Counted from the first letter of the stretch, positions 16,801 through 25,600 are shown. The stretch is DNA of 29,173 nucleotides from RGDT01 sp964630925 (GCA_964630925.1 CAZVZK010000129.1:1-29173); one strand, 5' to 3'. Notes: a model not told the origin generated them from the sequence alone. Numbers and translations: made by a program.

Positions 16801-17569
16801 CGCCGAGGCCGCGCAACATCCGCAGCGCCTCCAGGTATCGCTCGCTGGCGGCCTTCGCGTCGCCGGCGTTGTAGAGGGTCAATCCGACGCCAATGACGGC
16901 CGCGGCGACGCACGGGTGCCCCTCGCCCCACGCGGCCCGGGCGGAGCGCAGGGCGTGTTCGGCCATCGCCAGGGCGGAGGGCGAGTCGCCCAGGACCTGG
17001 GTCAACGAGCCCGCCAGCCGGTGGAGATCCAGCGTGCCGGGGTGGCCCGCGCCGCGCAGGTCGGCCGAGGCCGCCAGTGCCGGACGCAGCAGCGCCAGGG
17101 CGTCCGCGGTCCGCGAGGCCCCGAGGGCGCGCTCCGCCAGCCGACACGCCTGCACCATGCCTCGCCACCGCGCGACCCTGGCCGCCGGCCACGCCGCGGC
17201 GGCGCGGGCCAGACGCTCATCCCGCCGGGCCTCCTCCGCTCGCCAGTGGCCTGCCCCGCGCAGGCGCGTCTCGGCGTGGGCCACGGCCGCGTAGCCTTCA
17301 GCCGCCCGGACCCACTCGCAGGCGTCCATCAGGTGGTCGGCAAGGGCCTGGACGGCCTGGATCGTCGTCGGGTGCGCGTCGCCCAGGGTGGCCCTGCACG
17401 CCGCCGCGGCCCGTTCCAGGGCCGCCGAGGCCAGCGGGATGTCGCCGGCCTTCGACGCCTGGCGCCCCTGCGCCCCCAGCCGCCGGGCCGACGCCAACGC
17501 GGCGGCGTCGGGCGGCGGCGATGGCGCTGCCCCGAGGGTGCAGAACACGGCGAGCAACGCACCCGACAT
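13865..17569 (-). CDS. Exported TPR-CHAT protein 2
   Basis: The 1234-residue paralogue of the downstream gene has an N-terminal signal-like segment (MSGALLAVFCTLGAAPSPPP), about a dozen 42-residue TPRs (GERHPLY, GEKSILYTTALNNLGMAYR, LNNLALAYEDLGD) and a C-terminal CHAT domain. The dyad is His at about 1064 (LATHGFF) and Cys at about 1110 (LSACQTG). The last stretch (SGKKERRSPPAWW to the end) is nearly identical to that of protein 1. The start at 17569 has GGGGAGG four bases upstream and gives a signal peptide; the frame remains open further upstream through tilS. Twenty bases separate it from the tilS stop, so it is probably cotranscribed with trpC-tilS. An exported CHAT protein differs from the cytosolic TPR-CHAT effector of type III-E CRISPR systems, and no cas gene is present. 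Confidence 0.88.
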   Translation of the reverse strand: MSGALLAVFCTLGAAPSPPPDAAALASARRLGAQGRQASKAGDIPLASAALERAAAACRATLGDAHPTTIQAVQALADHLMDACEWVRAAEGYAAVAHAETRLRGAGHWRAEEARRDERLARAAAAWPAARVARWRGMVQACRLAERALGASRTADALALLRPALAASADLRGAGHPGTLDLHRLAGSLTQVLGDSPSALAMAEHALRSARAAWGEGHPCVAAAVIGVGLTLYNAGDAKAASERYLEALRMLRGLGEWRHQAYHTALHNLAVARQEMGDLAGAQGPAREALRLRVEIHGERHEVTAYTLHSLSGIEAALGRRDEALRLARRTADIFKEAKGENHPIHAQALNAVAEILRERGDVREALPLYQKCRDVARAAYGEKSILYTTALNNLGMAYRSLGDMREARRMHEEALRIRATSPGKRHPLYVVSLSNLTLTLVEAGRYADAEARARETMAAARAVHGERHRVFQNAVTMLAEVHRQRGDPRTAVEMLRKCVEASTRLFGPRDDMTTSALNNLALAYEDLGDMRQAAEMLERVLRLRRETLPVGHPLLVASIGTLGQTRARAGDPAGAEALLREALEATRRTEGADGLPYCAMLNSLGNVLRDSGRARPAAAIFREGERLALRLGGEAHPLTSTMRHGLGLSLDDLGETAQAREVLGRVLATRRVSLGRRHQHAIATAVSLAVLEARAARPGAALVYAEEALTAMRASLSLAAAVLSERQQLAATAELRVPLDLRLSLPEESAESSHGHALAWKGAVFERQRQAKLFARLEDNPEARDAARSLLAVTRRLAALAGEGRPDAERAGALLREKEGLEGRLSALSAEFRAGRAGPSSLALRESLPEGAVLVDYLGYKGQDPARRWREGGIGPRMTAWVVRRGRPVARVDLGPAADIERAARRWRSEIEAGRPAAAEAAAVRRLAWEPLARHVEGAGTALISADGTLSRVPFAALPGSRQGSVLLEEVAVVSVPVPRLLASPPALSSAGQSLLAVGGVSFGDAGPWAALPGSGAEADAVSQRFRAVFGGKPTSLAGAAATREAVRDGLPRHRTAHLATHGFFTAGAGVHPGLLSGLVLSGGGLLTALEVAEMDLAAVDLAVLSACQTGLGKEAAAEGLLGLQRAFQVAGCRSVVSSLWSVDDAATAVLMERFYLHLWQKKLSKAEALRLAQLEVMRNPEWVEGRAKALAAVGTRLRGAGKAAEVVVSGKKERRSPPAWWAAWQLSGDWR

Positions 17570-17589
17570 CTGACCTCCCCCTCTCGATC

Positions 17590-18540
17590 TCAGCCGAGGT
17601 TGCGTTCGACGCTCACCGACCTTTCGTTCCGCCTGATCCGCACGCCGCCCGGCAGGTCCCTCGCCGTCGCCTCGCCCAGGCACACGCCCGCCGCCCCCTG
17701 CCAATGCTCTAGCCCCATCCCCCCCATCGGCCACCCCTCCCGGCGCCACCACAGACGCAGCGCCGCCCGCACCAGCCGCCTCGACGACGCCTCCAACACC
17801 GACGCATCGAGCAGATTCGGGCACGACTCCGCCCGCGCCAGTAGCGAGGCGGCCTCGGCCTCCTCCTCGGCGGCCCACTCCTCCGCCTGCGCCGCCAGCC
17901 GACCCAGCACCTCCTCGACACGTGGGTTGTATCCGTCGCGCAGGAGCGGCAGCAGCTCGTGGCGGATGCGGGCGCGTGTCAGCCGCGTGTCGTCGTTCGT
18001 CGCGTCGTGGCGCCACGGCTGGCCGATCTGGCTGAGGTATTCCATCACCTCGGCGCGGCCCGTCTGCAGGAGGAAACGCACCGCCTCCACCCCGTCGGAC
18101 AGCTTCCGCCGTGGGGCGATGCCGCGCAGCCCCTCCAGGCCCGTCCCGCGGATGACGCGGTGCAGGACCGTCTCGGCCTGGTCGCCGGCGGTGTGGGCGG
18201 TCGCGACGAAGCGCATCCGGTGGCCCCGCGCCACCTCCACAAGCCATTCGTAGCGCTCTCTCCGTGCCACGGCCTCGACGTTGCCGCCCTCCGCGCGGGC
18301 GATGGCCGCCACGTCGATCCGATGGCACGCCGCGCCGAGGGCCGCGCAGAACGCCTCGTCGGCATCGCTGTCCGCGCCGCGGAGCGTGTGGTTGAGGTGG
18401 GCCGCGATGACCGGCCCGTGGCCGCAGGCGCGCAGGGCGCGCAAGAGGGCGACGCTGTCCGGCCCGCCGGAGAGGGCGACGACGAGGCCGGGGGGCGGCT
18501 CGCCGAGCGACAGCCAGGCGCGGCTGACGGTGGCGATCAT
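17590..18540 (-). CDS. tilS: tRNA(Ile)-lysidine synthase
   Basis: The 316-residue cytoplasmic enzyme attaches lysine to C34 of the AUA-reading tRNA(Ile), using ATP. The PP-loop motif SGGPDS is at residues 24-29, followed by AAHLNHTLRG, the GNVEAVARRERY segment and TAHTAGDQAETVLHRVIRGTG, all typical of TilS. It is shorter than the about 430-residue E. coli enzyme and lacks most of the C-terminal tRNA-binding part, as in many bacterial short forms. The start at 18540 makes a 4-bp ATGA overlap with the trpC stop and puts the ATP motif at the expected distance. It is essential in most bacteria, so its coupling to CHAT genes is notable. Confidence 0.93.
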   Translation of the reverse strand: MIATVSRAWLSLGEPPPGLVVALSGGPDSVALLRALRACGHGPVIAAHLNHTLRGADSDADEAFCAALGAACHRIDVAAIARAEGGNVEAVARRERYEWLVEVARGHRMRFVATAHTAGDQAETVLHRVIRGTGLEGLRGIAPRRKLSDGVEAVRFLLQTGRAEVMEYLSQIGQPWRHDATNDDTRLTRARIRHELLPLLRDGYNPRVEEVLGRLAAQAEEWAAEEEAEAASLLARAESCPNLLDASVLEASSRRLVRAALRLWWRREGWPMGGMGLEHWQGAAGVCLGEATARDLPGGVRIRRNERSVSVERNLG

Positions 18541-19331
18541 CCGGTCAATTCCCGCATGGTGGCCGCGATGTCGCCGGAGCGCATGAGCGTCTCGCCGACG
18601 AGGATCGCACGCACGCCGGCGGGCTTCAGACGGGCGATGTCGTCGCCCGTCTTGATGCCGCTCTCCGACACGAGGCACACCTCGGGCGGGACGCGCGCCG
18701 CGATGGCCAGCGTCTGATCGAGCGAGACGTGGAAGGTGCGCAGATCGCGGTTGTTGACGCCGACGAGCCGCGCCCCGGCGTCGAGGACACGCGGCAGGTT
18801 TTGAGGGTCGTACAGCTCGACGAGCGCCTCCAGCCCCAGCTCCTCGGCCTGACGCAGGAGGCGCGGCAGCTCGTCGCCGGGGAGGATCTCGGCGATGAGG
18901 AGGACGGCGTCGGCCCCCGCGAGGCGGGCCTCCAGCAACTGGTATCTGTCGAGGAGGAAGTCCTTGCGGAGGAGGGGGAGGTTGACGGCGGCGCGGATCA
19001 TCGACAGGTATTCGAGCTTGCCGTGGAACGACGGCTCGTCGGTGAGGACGGAGATGCACGACGCCCCGGCGGCCTCGTAGGCGCGGGCGACGGCGACGGG
19101 GTCGAAGTCCGCGCGGATGACGCCGGCGGACGGCGACGCCCGCTTGACCTCCGCGATGACGGCCATGCCGGGGGCGTTCAGGAGGGCGGTACGGAACGGC
19201 CGGGCCGTCGGCAGTCCGTGGCAGGCGCGTTCGAGATCGGCCTCGGCGCGGAGGGCGCGGGCGTCGGCGATCTCGCGGCGCTTGTACTCGACGATGCGGG
19301 CGAGGATGTCGGGTGGTGATTCGTGGGGCAT
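18537..19331 (-). CDS. trpC: Indole-3-glycerol phosphate synthase
   Basis: The 264-residue TIM-barrel enzyme closes the carboxyphenylamino-deoxyribulose phosphate ring to indole-3-glycerol phosphate in tryptophan synthesis. Visible family motifs are AEVKRASPSAG (catalytic Lys near 63), LRKDFLLDRYQL, EALVELYD, GVNNRDLRTF and VSESGI. Length is standard for a monofunctional TrpC. No other trp gene is in the window, so it is a scattered pathway gene. It overlaps tilS by 4 bp and follows the SUMF1 gene by 44 bp on the same strand. Its ribosome binding site is weak. Confidence 0.95.
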   Translation of the reverse strand: MPHESPPDILARIVEYKRREIADARALRAEADLERACHGLPTARPFRTALLNAPGMAVIAEVKRASPSAGVIRADFDPVAVARAYEAAGASCISVLTDEPSFHGKLEYLSMIRAAVNLPLLRKDFLLDRYQLLEARLAGADAVLLIAEILPGDELPRLLRQAEELGLEALVELYDPQNLPRVLDAGARLVGVNNRDLRTFHVSLDQTLAIAARVPPEVCLVSESGIKTGDDIARLKPAGVRAILVGETLMRSGDIAATMRELTG

Positions 19332-19375
19332 TGTCGCGGCTCGGAATGGGTCAACGTGATTGTACGGTCACGGAG

Positions 19376-20323
19376 CTATTGATCTCTTGCGACCCGGAGC
19401 CCCAGGTCGTAACTCACGTCGTGTGGGTACATCCCCCGGCGGTTCGCGGCGCGGCAATACCGTGCCGGGCCGGTACAGCATCCGCCCCGGCTCACGCGAT
19501 AGACACCCACCTTCGGGCCTGATGGATCGACCTGTGCCTCTATCTGATACGGCCCGTGCCAGTCGGCGCACCATTCGGTGACGTTGCCGTGTAGGTCGTG
19601 CAGCCCGAAGGCGTTGGGCGGATAGCCCCCGACAGGGCACGTCCTGTGCAACCCGCTTTCGCTGAAATTCGCCTGCGCCGTGTCGAGCGATTTCCCGAAG
19701 TGGAAGGCCCCGGAAATCAACCCACCCCGACAGGCGTACTCCCACTCTGCTTCGGTGGGCAGGCGGTATGTCCGCCCGGCCCCCTCATTCTTGCTCAGCT
19801 TCTTGCAAAATCTCACCGCCTCCTCCCATGAGACGCATTCAACGGGGAATGACGACGTGTCCAGGCCTTCGACATCCTCCGCGCCCTCGCCTCCGGCGCG
19901 GTAGGAGCTCGGATTCTTCCGCGCGACGGCCTTGTACTGGCTCTGTGTCACCGGATGCACGCCGAGCCAGAATGCCCGCGTAAGCGTTACTCGGTGGCGC
20001 GGCCGCTCGTCGTCGTCCCCCTCGCCCTCCGGTGATCCCATCCAGAACGTCCCCGGCGGGATTAGCACGAACCGCATTCCGATGGCGTTCACCTCCTCCG
20101 GCATGCACGGGCGCACCCCGGACAGGAGCATCTCGCGGATACGCCCCTCGGTGCGCCAACGCTCCTCGCCCTCCGGTGTCTCCCTTAAACCCCGGTGCAA
20201 CCGCGCCAGCTTGGCGCGTGCGGCCTCGCCACCTTCCTCCAGGCGGTCTGCCAAAGCCAACCAAAGCAGGTTATCCTCCGGGGTCCGTGCCAAGCACGAC
20301 AAGAGCGACGGGAGATCGGTCAC
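19376..20323 (-). CDS. SUMF1-fold protein with TIGR02996-like N-terminus
   Basis: The 315-residue protein has an N-terminal segment (about 5-45, LARTPEDNLLWLALADRLEE) matching the TIGR02996 repeat-companion motif of planctomycete proteins. A formylglycine-generating-enzyme-like (SUMF1) domain follows, about 82-315: FVLIPPGTFWMGS, HPVTQSQYKAV, RLPTEAEWEYACRGG, LHGNVTEWCADW and RVSRGG. True formylglycine-generating enzymes carry two active-site cysteines spaced C-x4-C after RGG. Here only the second is kept (Cys290); the first position is Gly285, with an unusual Cys-Cys at 282-283. It is thus more like the non-maturase SUMF1 family. The GTG start at 20323 overlaps the ruvX stop (GTGA), indicating translational coupling. 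No signal peptide is seen. Confidence 0.82.
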   Translation of the reverse strand: MTDLPSLLSCLARTPEDNLLWLALADRLEEGGEAARAKLARLHRGLRETPEGEERWRTEGRIREMLLSGVRPCMPEEVNAIGMRFVLIPPGTFWMGSPEGEGDDDERPRHRVTLTRAFWLGVHPVTQSQYKAVARKNPSSYRAGGEGAEDVEGLDTSSFPVECVSWEEAVRFCKKLSKNEGAGRTYRLPTEAEWEYACRGGLISGAFHFGKSLDTAQANFSESGLHRTCPVGGYPPNAFGLHDLHGNVTEWCADWHGPYQIEAQVDPSGPKVGVYRVSRGGCCTGPARYCRAANRRGMYPHDVSYDLGLRVARDQ

Positions 20324-20775
20324 TGCCGCCCCTCCAGTGTCTCCGGCGGCGCGTCCAGCGGGCACCCCGCGTCGAGGAACGCTTGCAGCAGCATCTGCGC
20401 GGCCACCATGTCGCGGCGCTGCTTGCGCTTCTTGTGCGTCAGCCCCGCATCCCACAGGGCGGTCTCGGCGGACGCCGTCGTGAACCGCTCGTCGAAGTAG
20501 GCGACCGGCAGGCCGGTGAGCGACCCCAGCCAGGTGCCGAACTCGCGGGCCCGCTTCGCCCGCGTGCCCTCGTCGCCGCTCATGTGGACCGGCAGGCCCA
20601 CCAGCAGCAGGCCGACGCCTTCGCGCTCAATCACCATGCGGAAGTACGACGCATCATCGGGCGCCCTCTCGCGCACCTCGAGGGGGAACGAGAACCGCCG
20701 GTCCACGCACGACACCGCCAGCCCGACGCGGGCCTCGCCGTGGTCCAGGGCCAGGATCTTCGTGCGTGGGTGCAA
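20320..20775 (-). CDS. ruvX: Putative pre-16S rRNA nuclease / Holliday junction resolvase-like
   Basis: The 151-residue RuvX/YqgF protein has the RNase H-like start ILALDHGEARVGLAVS (Asp11), the LLLVGLPVHMSGDEG loop, the PVAYFDERFTT acidic motif and a terminal MLLQAFLD helix. In family members this fold processes the 5' end of 16S rRNA and was earlier proposed as a junction resolvase. The start appears to be TTG at 20775: an in-frame stop lies just upstream, no ATG is available, and GAGG (20782-20785) sits six bases before it. It follows a nested palindromic repeat and overlaps the SUMF1 gene by 4 bp. Confidence 0.9.
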   Translation of the reverse strand: MHPRTKILALDHGEARVGLAVSCVDRRFSFPLEVRERAPDDASYFRMVIEREGVGLLLVGLPVHMSGDEGTRAKRAREFGTWLGSLTGLPVAYFDERFTTASAETALWDAGLTHKKRKQRRDMVAAQMLLQAFLDAGCPLDAPPETLEGRQ

Positions 20776-20781
20776 TGCTCA

Positions 20782-20785
20782 CCTC
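20782..20785 (-). promoter_or_regulatory. RBS supporting the ruvX TTG start
   Basis: GAGG followed by a 6-base spacer precedes TTG on the minus strand. Together with the in-frame TGA two codons upstream of the TTG, it fixes the start at 20775. The palindromic element ends nine bases further upstream. Confidence 0.55.
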
Positions 20786-20794
20786 GGCGGCGAC

Positions 20795-20921
20795 CGTGGC
20801 GGCAGGCGTCCCGCCTGCTCGCCTTCTTGGCGTAGAGCACGCATCCTGCGTGCTCGGGAGCACGCTGGAAGCGTGCTCTACGGGAAACAGAGGGCAAGCA
20901 GGCGGGACGCCTGCCGCCACG
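20795..20921. repeat. Nested palindromic element (cloverleaf-capable)
   Basis: The outer arms 20795-20819 and 20897-20921 are perfect 25-bp inverted complements and are themselves partly palindromic (GCAGGCGTCCCGCCTGC). Inside, CGTAGAGCACGC (20831-20842) pairs with GCGTGCTCTACG (20871-20882). The same octamer and its complement recur so that two small hairpins can form instead: GAGCACGC/GCGTGCTC at 20835-20855 and 20858-20878. The element fills the gap between the sulfatase stop (20928-20930) and the ruvX ribosome binding site. Its compact nested symmetry looks like a non-autonomous repeat (REP/MITE-like); no transposase is nearby. Confidence 0.88.
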
Positions 20922-20927
20922 ACTAGC

Positions 20928-22583
20928 TCATTCTACACGCTCGACATCGACGTAGAACGCCCCGCGCTCGGCGCCCGACTTCTCCGTCAGCGTCGTCGTC
21001 AGCCGCGTCCGGCCCGCCGGCAGTTTCAACGTCAGCGTCACCCCCGCGCCGCCGTCGATGGGCGCCTCGGCCTCGGCCTTGCCGCAGGCGACGCGTGCCT
21101 TGCCGGCCCGCAGCGGGATCTTTGCCTCTGCCGGCGCGTGGCGCAGCGTGAAGCGGTACGTGCCGGCCCGCGCCACGTCCACCGCCCACCACCCGTTCTG
21201 CGTCGGCAGCCGCTTCACCGCCTCCTGGCTGAACGGCAGCGGGCCGCCGCCGCGCCAGTCATGGGCGTTCAGGGTCACCGGGTTCGACTCGGTCGCCCCG
21301 ATCACCAGCGGCACGTCGTCCTCGAACGTCTTCGAGATGTCGTCCCACCAGCCGTCGTAGGCCTTCCGCAGCACGCCGGCGGTGTCGGCGTGCTTCTTGG
21401 CGAGGTCGGCCTTCTGGGCCGGGTCGGCCTTGATGTCGAACAGCTCCGGGCCGACGAGACGCCACCGCTCCGTCAGCACGGCGAACTGCCGATACTTCAC
21501 CGGCGTCTCGACGCGCTGCTGGTGGACGAACAGGGTAGGCGCCGGCAAATCGCCCTTGCCCTCCAGCAGCGGACGCAGGCTGCGCCCGTCACGCGGCAGG
21601 CCGCCCCTGGCCGGGACGCCGCACAGGTCGAGCAGGGTGGGCAGGAGGTCGATGTGGGCCGTCAGCTCCATCACGTCGCGCGGCCTGTATTTCGTCGGCC
21701 AGCGCAGGAAGCAGGGGACGCGATGGCCGCCGTCGTACATGGTCGCCTTGGTGCCGCGCATGCCGGAGTTGAACCCGTCCTTCTTCGCGTCGTTCCAGCC
21801 GGCGGCGGTGCCGTTGTCGGTGAGGAACAGGACGACGGTGTCGTCGGCGAGCTTCCACTCGTCGAGCTTGGCCATGAGGCGCCCGACGTTCTCGTCGATG
21901 TTCTCGATCATGCCGTAGAAGTTGGCCCGCTGCGCCGGGACGCCCTTGTCGCGGTACGGCTTGCTGTACTTCTCGGCGACGTTGTACGGGCCGTGCGGCG
22001 CGTTCGTGGCGATGACGGCGAGGAACGGCTTGTCCCTGTTCTTCTCGATGAAGCCGAGGGCGGCGGAGAAGAAGACGTCGGTGCAGTAGCCCTTCTGCTG
22101 TTCGAGCTTGCCGTCGCGCCAGTACCGGTCGTCGAAGTAGGTGTTGCCCCAGGCGTCGGGCGTCTGGCCGACGCCCCCGCCGCCGCAGACGAGCGTGGAG
22201 GCGAAGCCGCGGTCCATGGCGCGGTAAGGCCACTGGTCGCCGAGGTGCCACTTGCCGAACAGGCCGGTCCTGTAGCCGGCGGCGGAGAAGTAGTCGCCGA
22301 TCGTCTTCTCGTTCCGGCGCATGATGGAGCGTCCGGCGATGGTGTGCCAGATGCCGGTGCGCGACGAGTAGCGTCCGGTGTACAGCGCGGACCGGGTGGG
22401 CGAGCAGGTGGCGTCGACGTGGAAGTCGGTGAGGCGGACGCTCTGGCCGTGCAGCCTGTCGAGGTTGGGCGTGCGGATGGACTTGTTGCCGTGGCAGCCG
22501 AGGTCGCCGTGGCCCTGGTCGTCGGTGAGGACGATGACGACGTTCGGCGCGGCGGCGAGGAGGAGGAGGAGGGCGTGCAGCAT
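20928..22583 (-). CDS. Secreted type I (Cys) sulfatase
   Basis: The 551-residue arylsulfatase-family enzyme should hydrolyse a sulfate ester outside the cytoplasm. After a short signal segment (MLHALLLLLAAAP), the metal-binding LTDDQGHGD (Asp21/Asp22) and the active-site CSPTR (Cys60, converted to formylglycine in mature enzymes) with downstream TGR are clear. GLFGKWHLGD, NAPHGPY, LFLTDNG and GGHRVPCFLRWP complete the fold. The C-terminal 110 residues look like a beta-rich appended domain. ATG at 22583 is preferred because GGAG lies nine bases upstream and the signal sequence then starts at once; an ATG at 22610 would add nine residues. Substrate is unknown; planctomycete sulfatases typically act on sulfated polysaccharides. 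Confidence 0.9.
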   Translation of the reverse strand: MLHALLLLLAAAPNVVIVLTDDQGHGDLGCHGNKSIRTPNLDRLHGQSVRLTDFHVDATCSPTRSALYTGRYSSRTGIWHTIAGRSIMRRNEKTIGDYFSAAGYRTGLFGKWHLGDQWPYRAMDRGFASTLVCGGGGVGQTPDAWGNTYFDDRYWRDGKLEQQKGYCTDVFFSAALGFIEKNRDKPFLAVIATNAPHGPYNVAEKYSKPYRDKGVPAQRANFYGMIENIDENVGRLMAKLDEWKLADDTVVLFLTDNGTAAGWNDAKKDGFNSGMRGTKATMYDGGHRVPCFLRWPTKYRPRDVMELTAHIDLLPTLLDLCGVPARGGLPRDGRSLRPLLEGKGDLPAPTLFVHQQRVETPVKYRQFAVLTERWRLVGPELFDIKADPAQKADLAKKHADTAGVLRKAYDGWWDDISKTFEDDVPLVIGATESNPVTLNAHDWRGGGPLPFSQEAVKRLPTQNGWWAVDVARAGTYRFTLRHAPAEAKIPLRAGKARVACGKAEAEAPIDGGAGVTLTLKLPAGRTRLTTTLTEKSGAERGAFYVDVERVE

Positions 22584-22611
22584 GGGGATGGCTCCGTGGG
22601 GTGGGGCCATT

Positions 22612-25600
22612 CTATCGACGGGCCCGCTCGACCGGCGTCAGCGTGTCCCACACCCGCACGGTGAAGTCGCCGGAGCCGGTGGCGAGGCGCGAGCCGTCGG
22701 GGCTGAAGGCCACGGAGTGGACGTACGCCTTGTGGCCCAGCAGCTCCACCACCTCCTGCCGCCGCGCCACGTCCCACAGCCGGACCGACCCGTCGGCACA
22801 GCCGGCGGCGAGACGGCGCCCGTCCGGGTGGAACGCGATGGAATAGATGCCCGTCCCGTGCTTCAGCTCGCCCACCTCTTCCCACGTCGCGGTGTCCCAC
22901 AGCCGCACCGTGCCCGCTGCCGATCCCGTCGCGAGCAACGCCCCGTCGGGGGACCAGGCGACGGCGGCCACCCCCTCGGCGTGCCGGCTCAACGCGACGT
23001 GCGGCTCGCGCCGGGCCACATCCCAGACGCGGGCCCCGGTGCGGCCGTCCGTCGCGCCCGCGGCGAGCCAACGCCCGTCGGGGCTGAACGCCACGCCGTG
23101 GACCGTCGCCCGCAGGCCGCGCAGCACCCCGGCCTCGGTCCGCCCCGCCACGTCCAGCAGGCGGACGACCCCGTCGGTGCATCCCGCCGCCAGCAACTTG
23201 CCGTCGGGGCTGAAGACGAGCCGCCCGTCCTGCCAGTGGTCGGTCGGCAGGCGCCAGCGGTGCAGCAGGCGGCCGTCGGCGTCCCAGAGGCGGACGGAGT
23301 CGTCCCGGCAGAGGGCCGCCAGCAGCGCCCCGGAGGGGGAGTAGGCGGGGTGGAAGCAATGGGCGCCCACGGCCAGCTCCGCCGTCTGCCGCCCGGTGTC
23401 GGCGTCCCAGCGGCGGACGGTGTTGTCCCAGGCGGCGGAGGCGAGGCCACGGCCATCGGGGTGCCAGGCGACCCCGTAGACGAAGCTCTTGTGGCCGGTG
23501 AGGATGCCGTTGCGTTCGACGAGGGGCACGTCCCAGAGGCGGGCCGTCCCGTCGGACGACGCGGAGGCGATCCGCTGGCCGTCGGGGCTGAACGCCAGGG
23601 TGTGCACCTCGCCCGAATGGCCGTACAGCGGGGCGATGAGTGCGCCGGCCTCGGCGTCCCACAGGCGGACGGTGCGGTCCTGGGAGCAGGTGACGATGCG
23701 GCCGCCGTCGGGGCTGAAGGCGGCGTGCATGACGCGGCCGGAGTGGCCCGCCATCGTGGCGATGTGGGCGCCGGTCTTGCCGTCCCACAGGCGCGCGGTC
23801 TGGTCGTAGGAGCAGGACGCGAAGCGGGAGCCGTCGGGGCTGAAGACGAGGTACTGGGCCTGGTTGGTGTGGCCGGCCAGCACCGCCAACTGCCGGCCCG
23901 TGCGCGGGTCCCACATGCGGAGGAGGTTGCTGGGGTAGCCCTCGGCGGTCACGAGGCGGGAGGCGTCGCGGTTGAAGAGCGTCGCGACGACGTTGCCGCT
24001 GTGGCCGGCGATCAGGGCGACGTACCGCCGTGTCTTGCGGCAGAGGACGCGGATGACGCCACGGCCTTGCTCGTGGGCGAGCAGCAGGGGGGAGGCGTGT
24101 CCGCCGGCGTCGTCGAGCCGGTTGCCGCCCGGGAGGCCCCAATCGTCGGGCGTGCCGTCGCCGGCCAGGCCCCACGAGCGGCAACGCCGGTCGGACAGCC
24201 AGGCTTCGAGGCGTGCCCCGTCGGAGCTGAAGCAGAGGTACGACAGGGGGCCATCGAGGGGGCCGGGCAGGACGCGCTCGCGGCCGTCCGCGGCCCGGAT
24301 GACCACATCGCGGCCGCGCTGGTAGGCGAGGGCGTCGCCCGCCGGGGCGAACGCCCTGACCGGGCCGACGGAGGTGAGGTCATGGGGGGCGGCGGCGTCG
24401 GCGGTGAACAGACACATGCGGCCAGCCTGCTCGATGAGGAGGCCGTCGCCGAGGAAGGCGACGCGGTTGACGGGCGGGCCGTCGCTCTCGAACACGCGGC
24501 GCGAGCGGTCGAACTGCTGGTGGAAATGGAGCCACTCCCAATCGCGGTGGGCCGGGGGCGCCGCCTCCAGGGAGCGGCGTGCGGCGGCCACGTTGCCGGT
24601 CTGCAACGCGCTGGCGGCCAGCGCGATGTTGGCGAGGTAGCGTTCCCAGCGCTCGGCCTGCTCGTGGCGGACGGCGGCGGCGCGCTGGCTGGCCTCCTCG
24701 CGGAGGGCGTCGGAGACGCGGAAGAAGGCCCAGGTGAGGAGGGCGAAGGCGGTGAGGAAGACGGTGGCGGCGGAGGCGAGTGCGGCGGCGAGGAGGGGGT
24801 TGCGGCGGCACCAGCGGGCGAGTTTCTCGGCGGGGCCGACGGGGCGTGCGAGGATGGGCCTGCCGTCGAGGAAGCGTGCCAGGTCGTCGGCGAGGGCGTC
24901 GGCCGATTGGTATCTCTTGCGCGGGTCCTTCTCCAGGCACTTGAGGCAGACCGTCTCGAGGTCGCGGTCCACGGCGGGGTTGAGCTGGCGAGGCGGGACG
25001 GGGTCGCGCTCGACGACCTGCTTGAGGGTCTCGACGGAGGAGGCGGCGCGGAACGGGGGGCGGGCGGTGAGGAGGCAGTAGAGGGTGGCGCCGAGGGAGT
25101 ACACGTCGGCGAGGGGGCCGACCTGTCCCATGAGGCCGAGGGCCTGTTCGGGGGGCATGTAGCCGGGGGTGCCGAGGGGCTCGCCGTCCCGGGTGAGGCG
25201 GCTGTCGGCGCCGGCGCACTTGGCGACGCCGAAGTCGGTGACGCGGGGTCGGCCGTCGGTGTCGAGGAGGACGTTCTCGGGCTTGATGTCGCGGTGGACG
25301 ACGCCGCGGGCGTGGGCGTAGGCGATGGCGCCGACGACCTCGCGCATCACCTCGGCGGCGCGGCGCGGTGGGAGGGGGGCGGCCTGGTTGAGGCCGCGGC
25401 CCTCGACGAAGGCCATGGAGAAGAAGGGCCTGCCGTCGGCCTCGCCGGCCTCGTAGACGGGGACGATGTTGGGGTGGTCGAGGCGGGCGACGGCGGCGGC
25501 CTCTTGGTGGAAGCGTTGGGCCTCGGCGGGGGTCGAGAGGTGGTCGCGGGTGACCTTGAGGGCGACGATGCGGCCGAGGGTGCGGTGGCGTGCCTTGTAG

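Noticed and set aside
10668..17569. A type III-E CRISPR (TPR-CHAT) or gasdermin defence operon
   Set aside because: No cas gene, CRISPR array or gasdermin-like gene is seen nearby, and both CHAT proteins appear to be exported.
19376..20323. Calling the SUMF1 gene the sulfatase maturase
   Set aside because: The C-x4-C catalytic pair is not present, and the RGG-to-Cys spacing matches the non-maturase family better.
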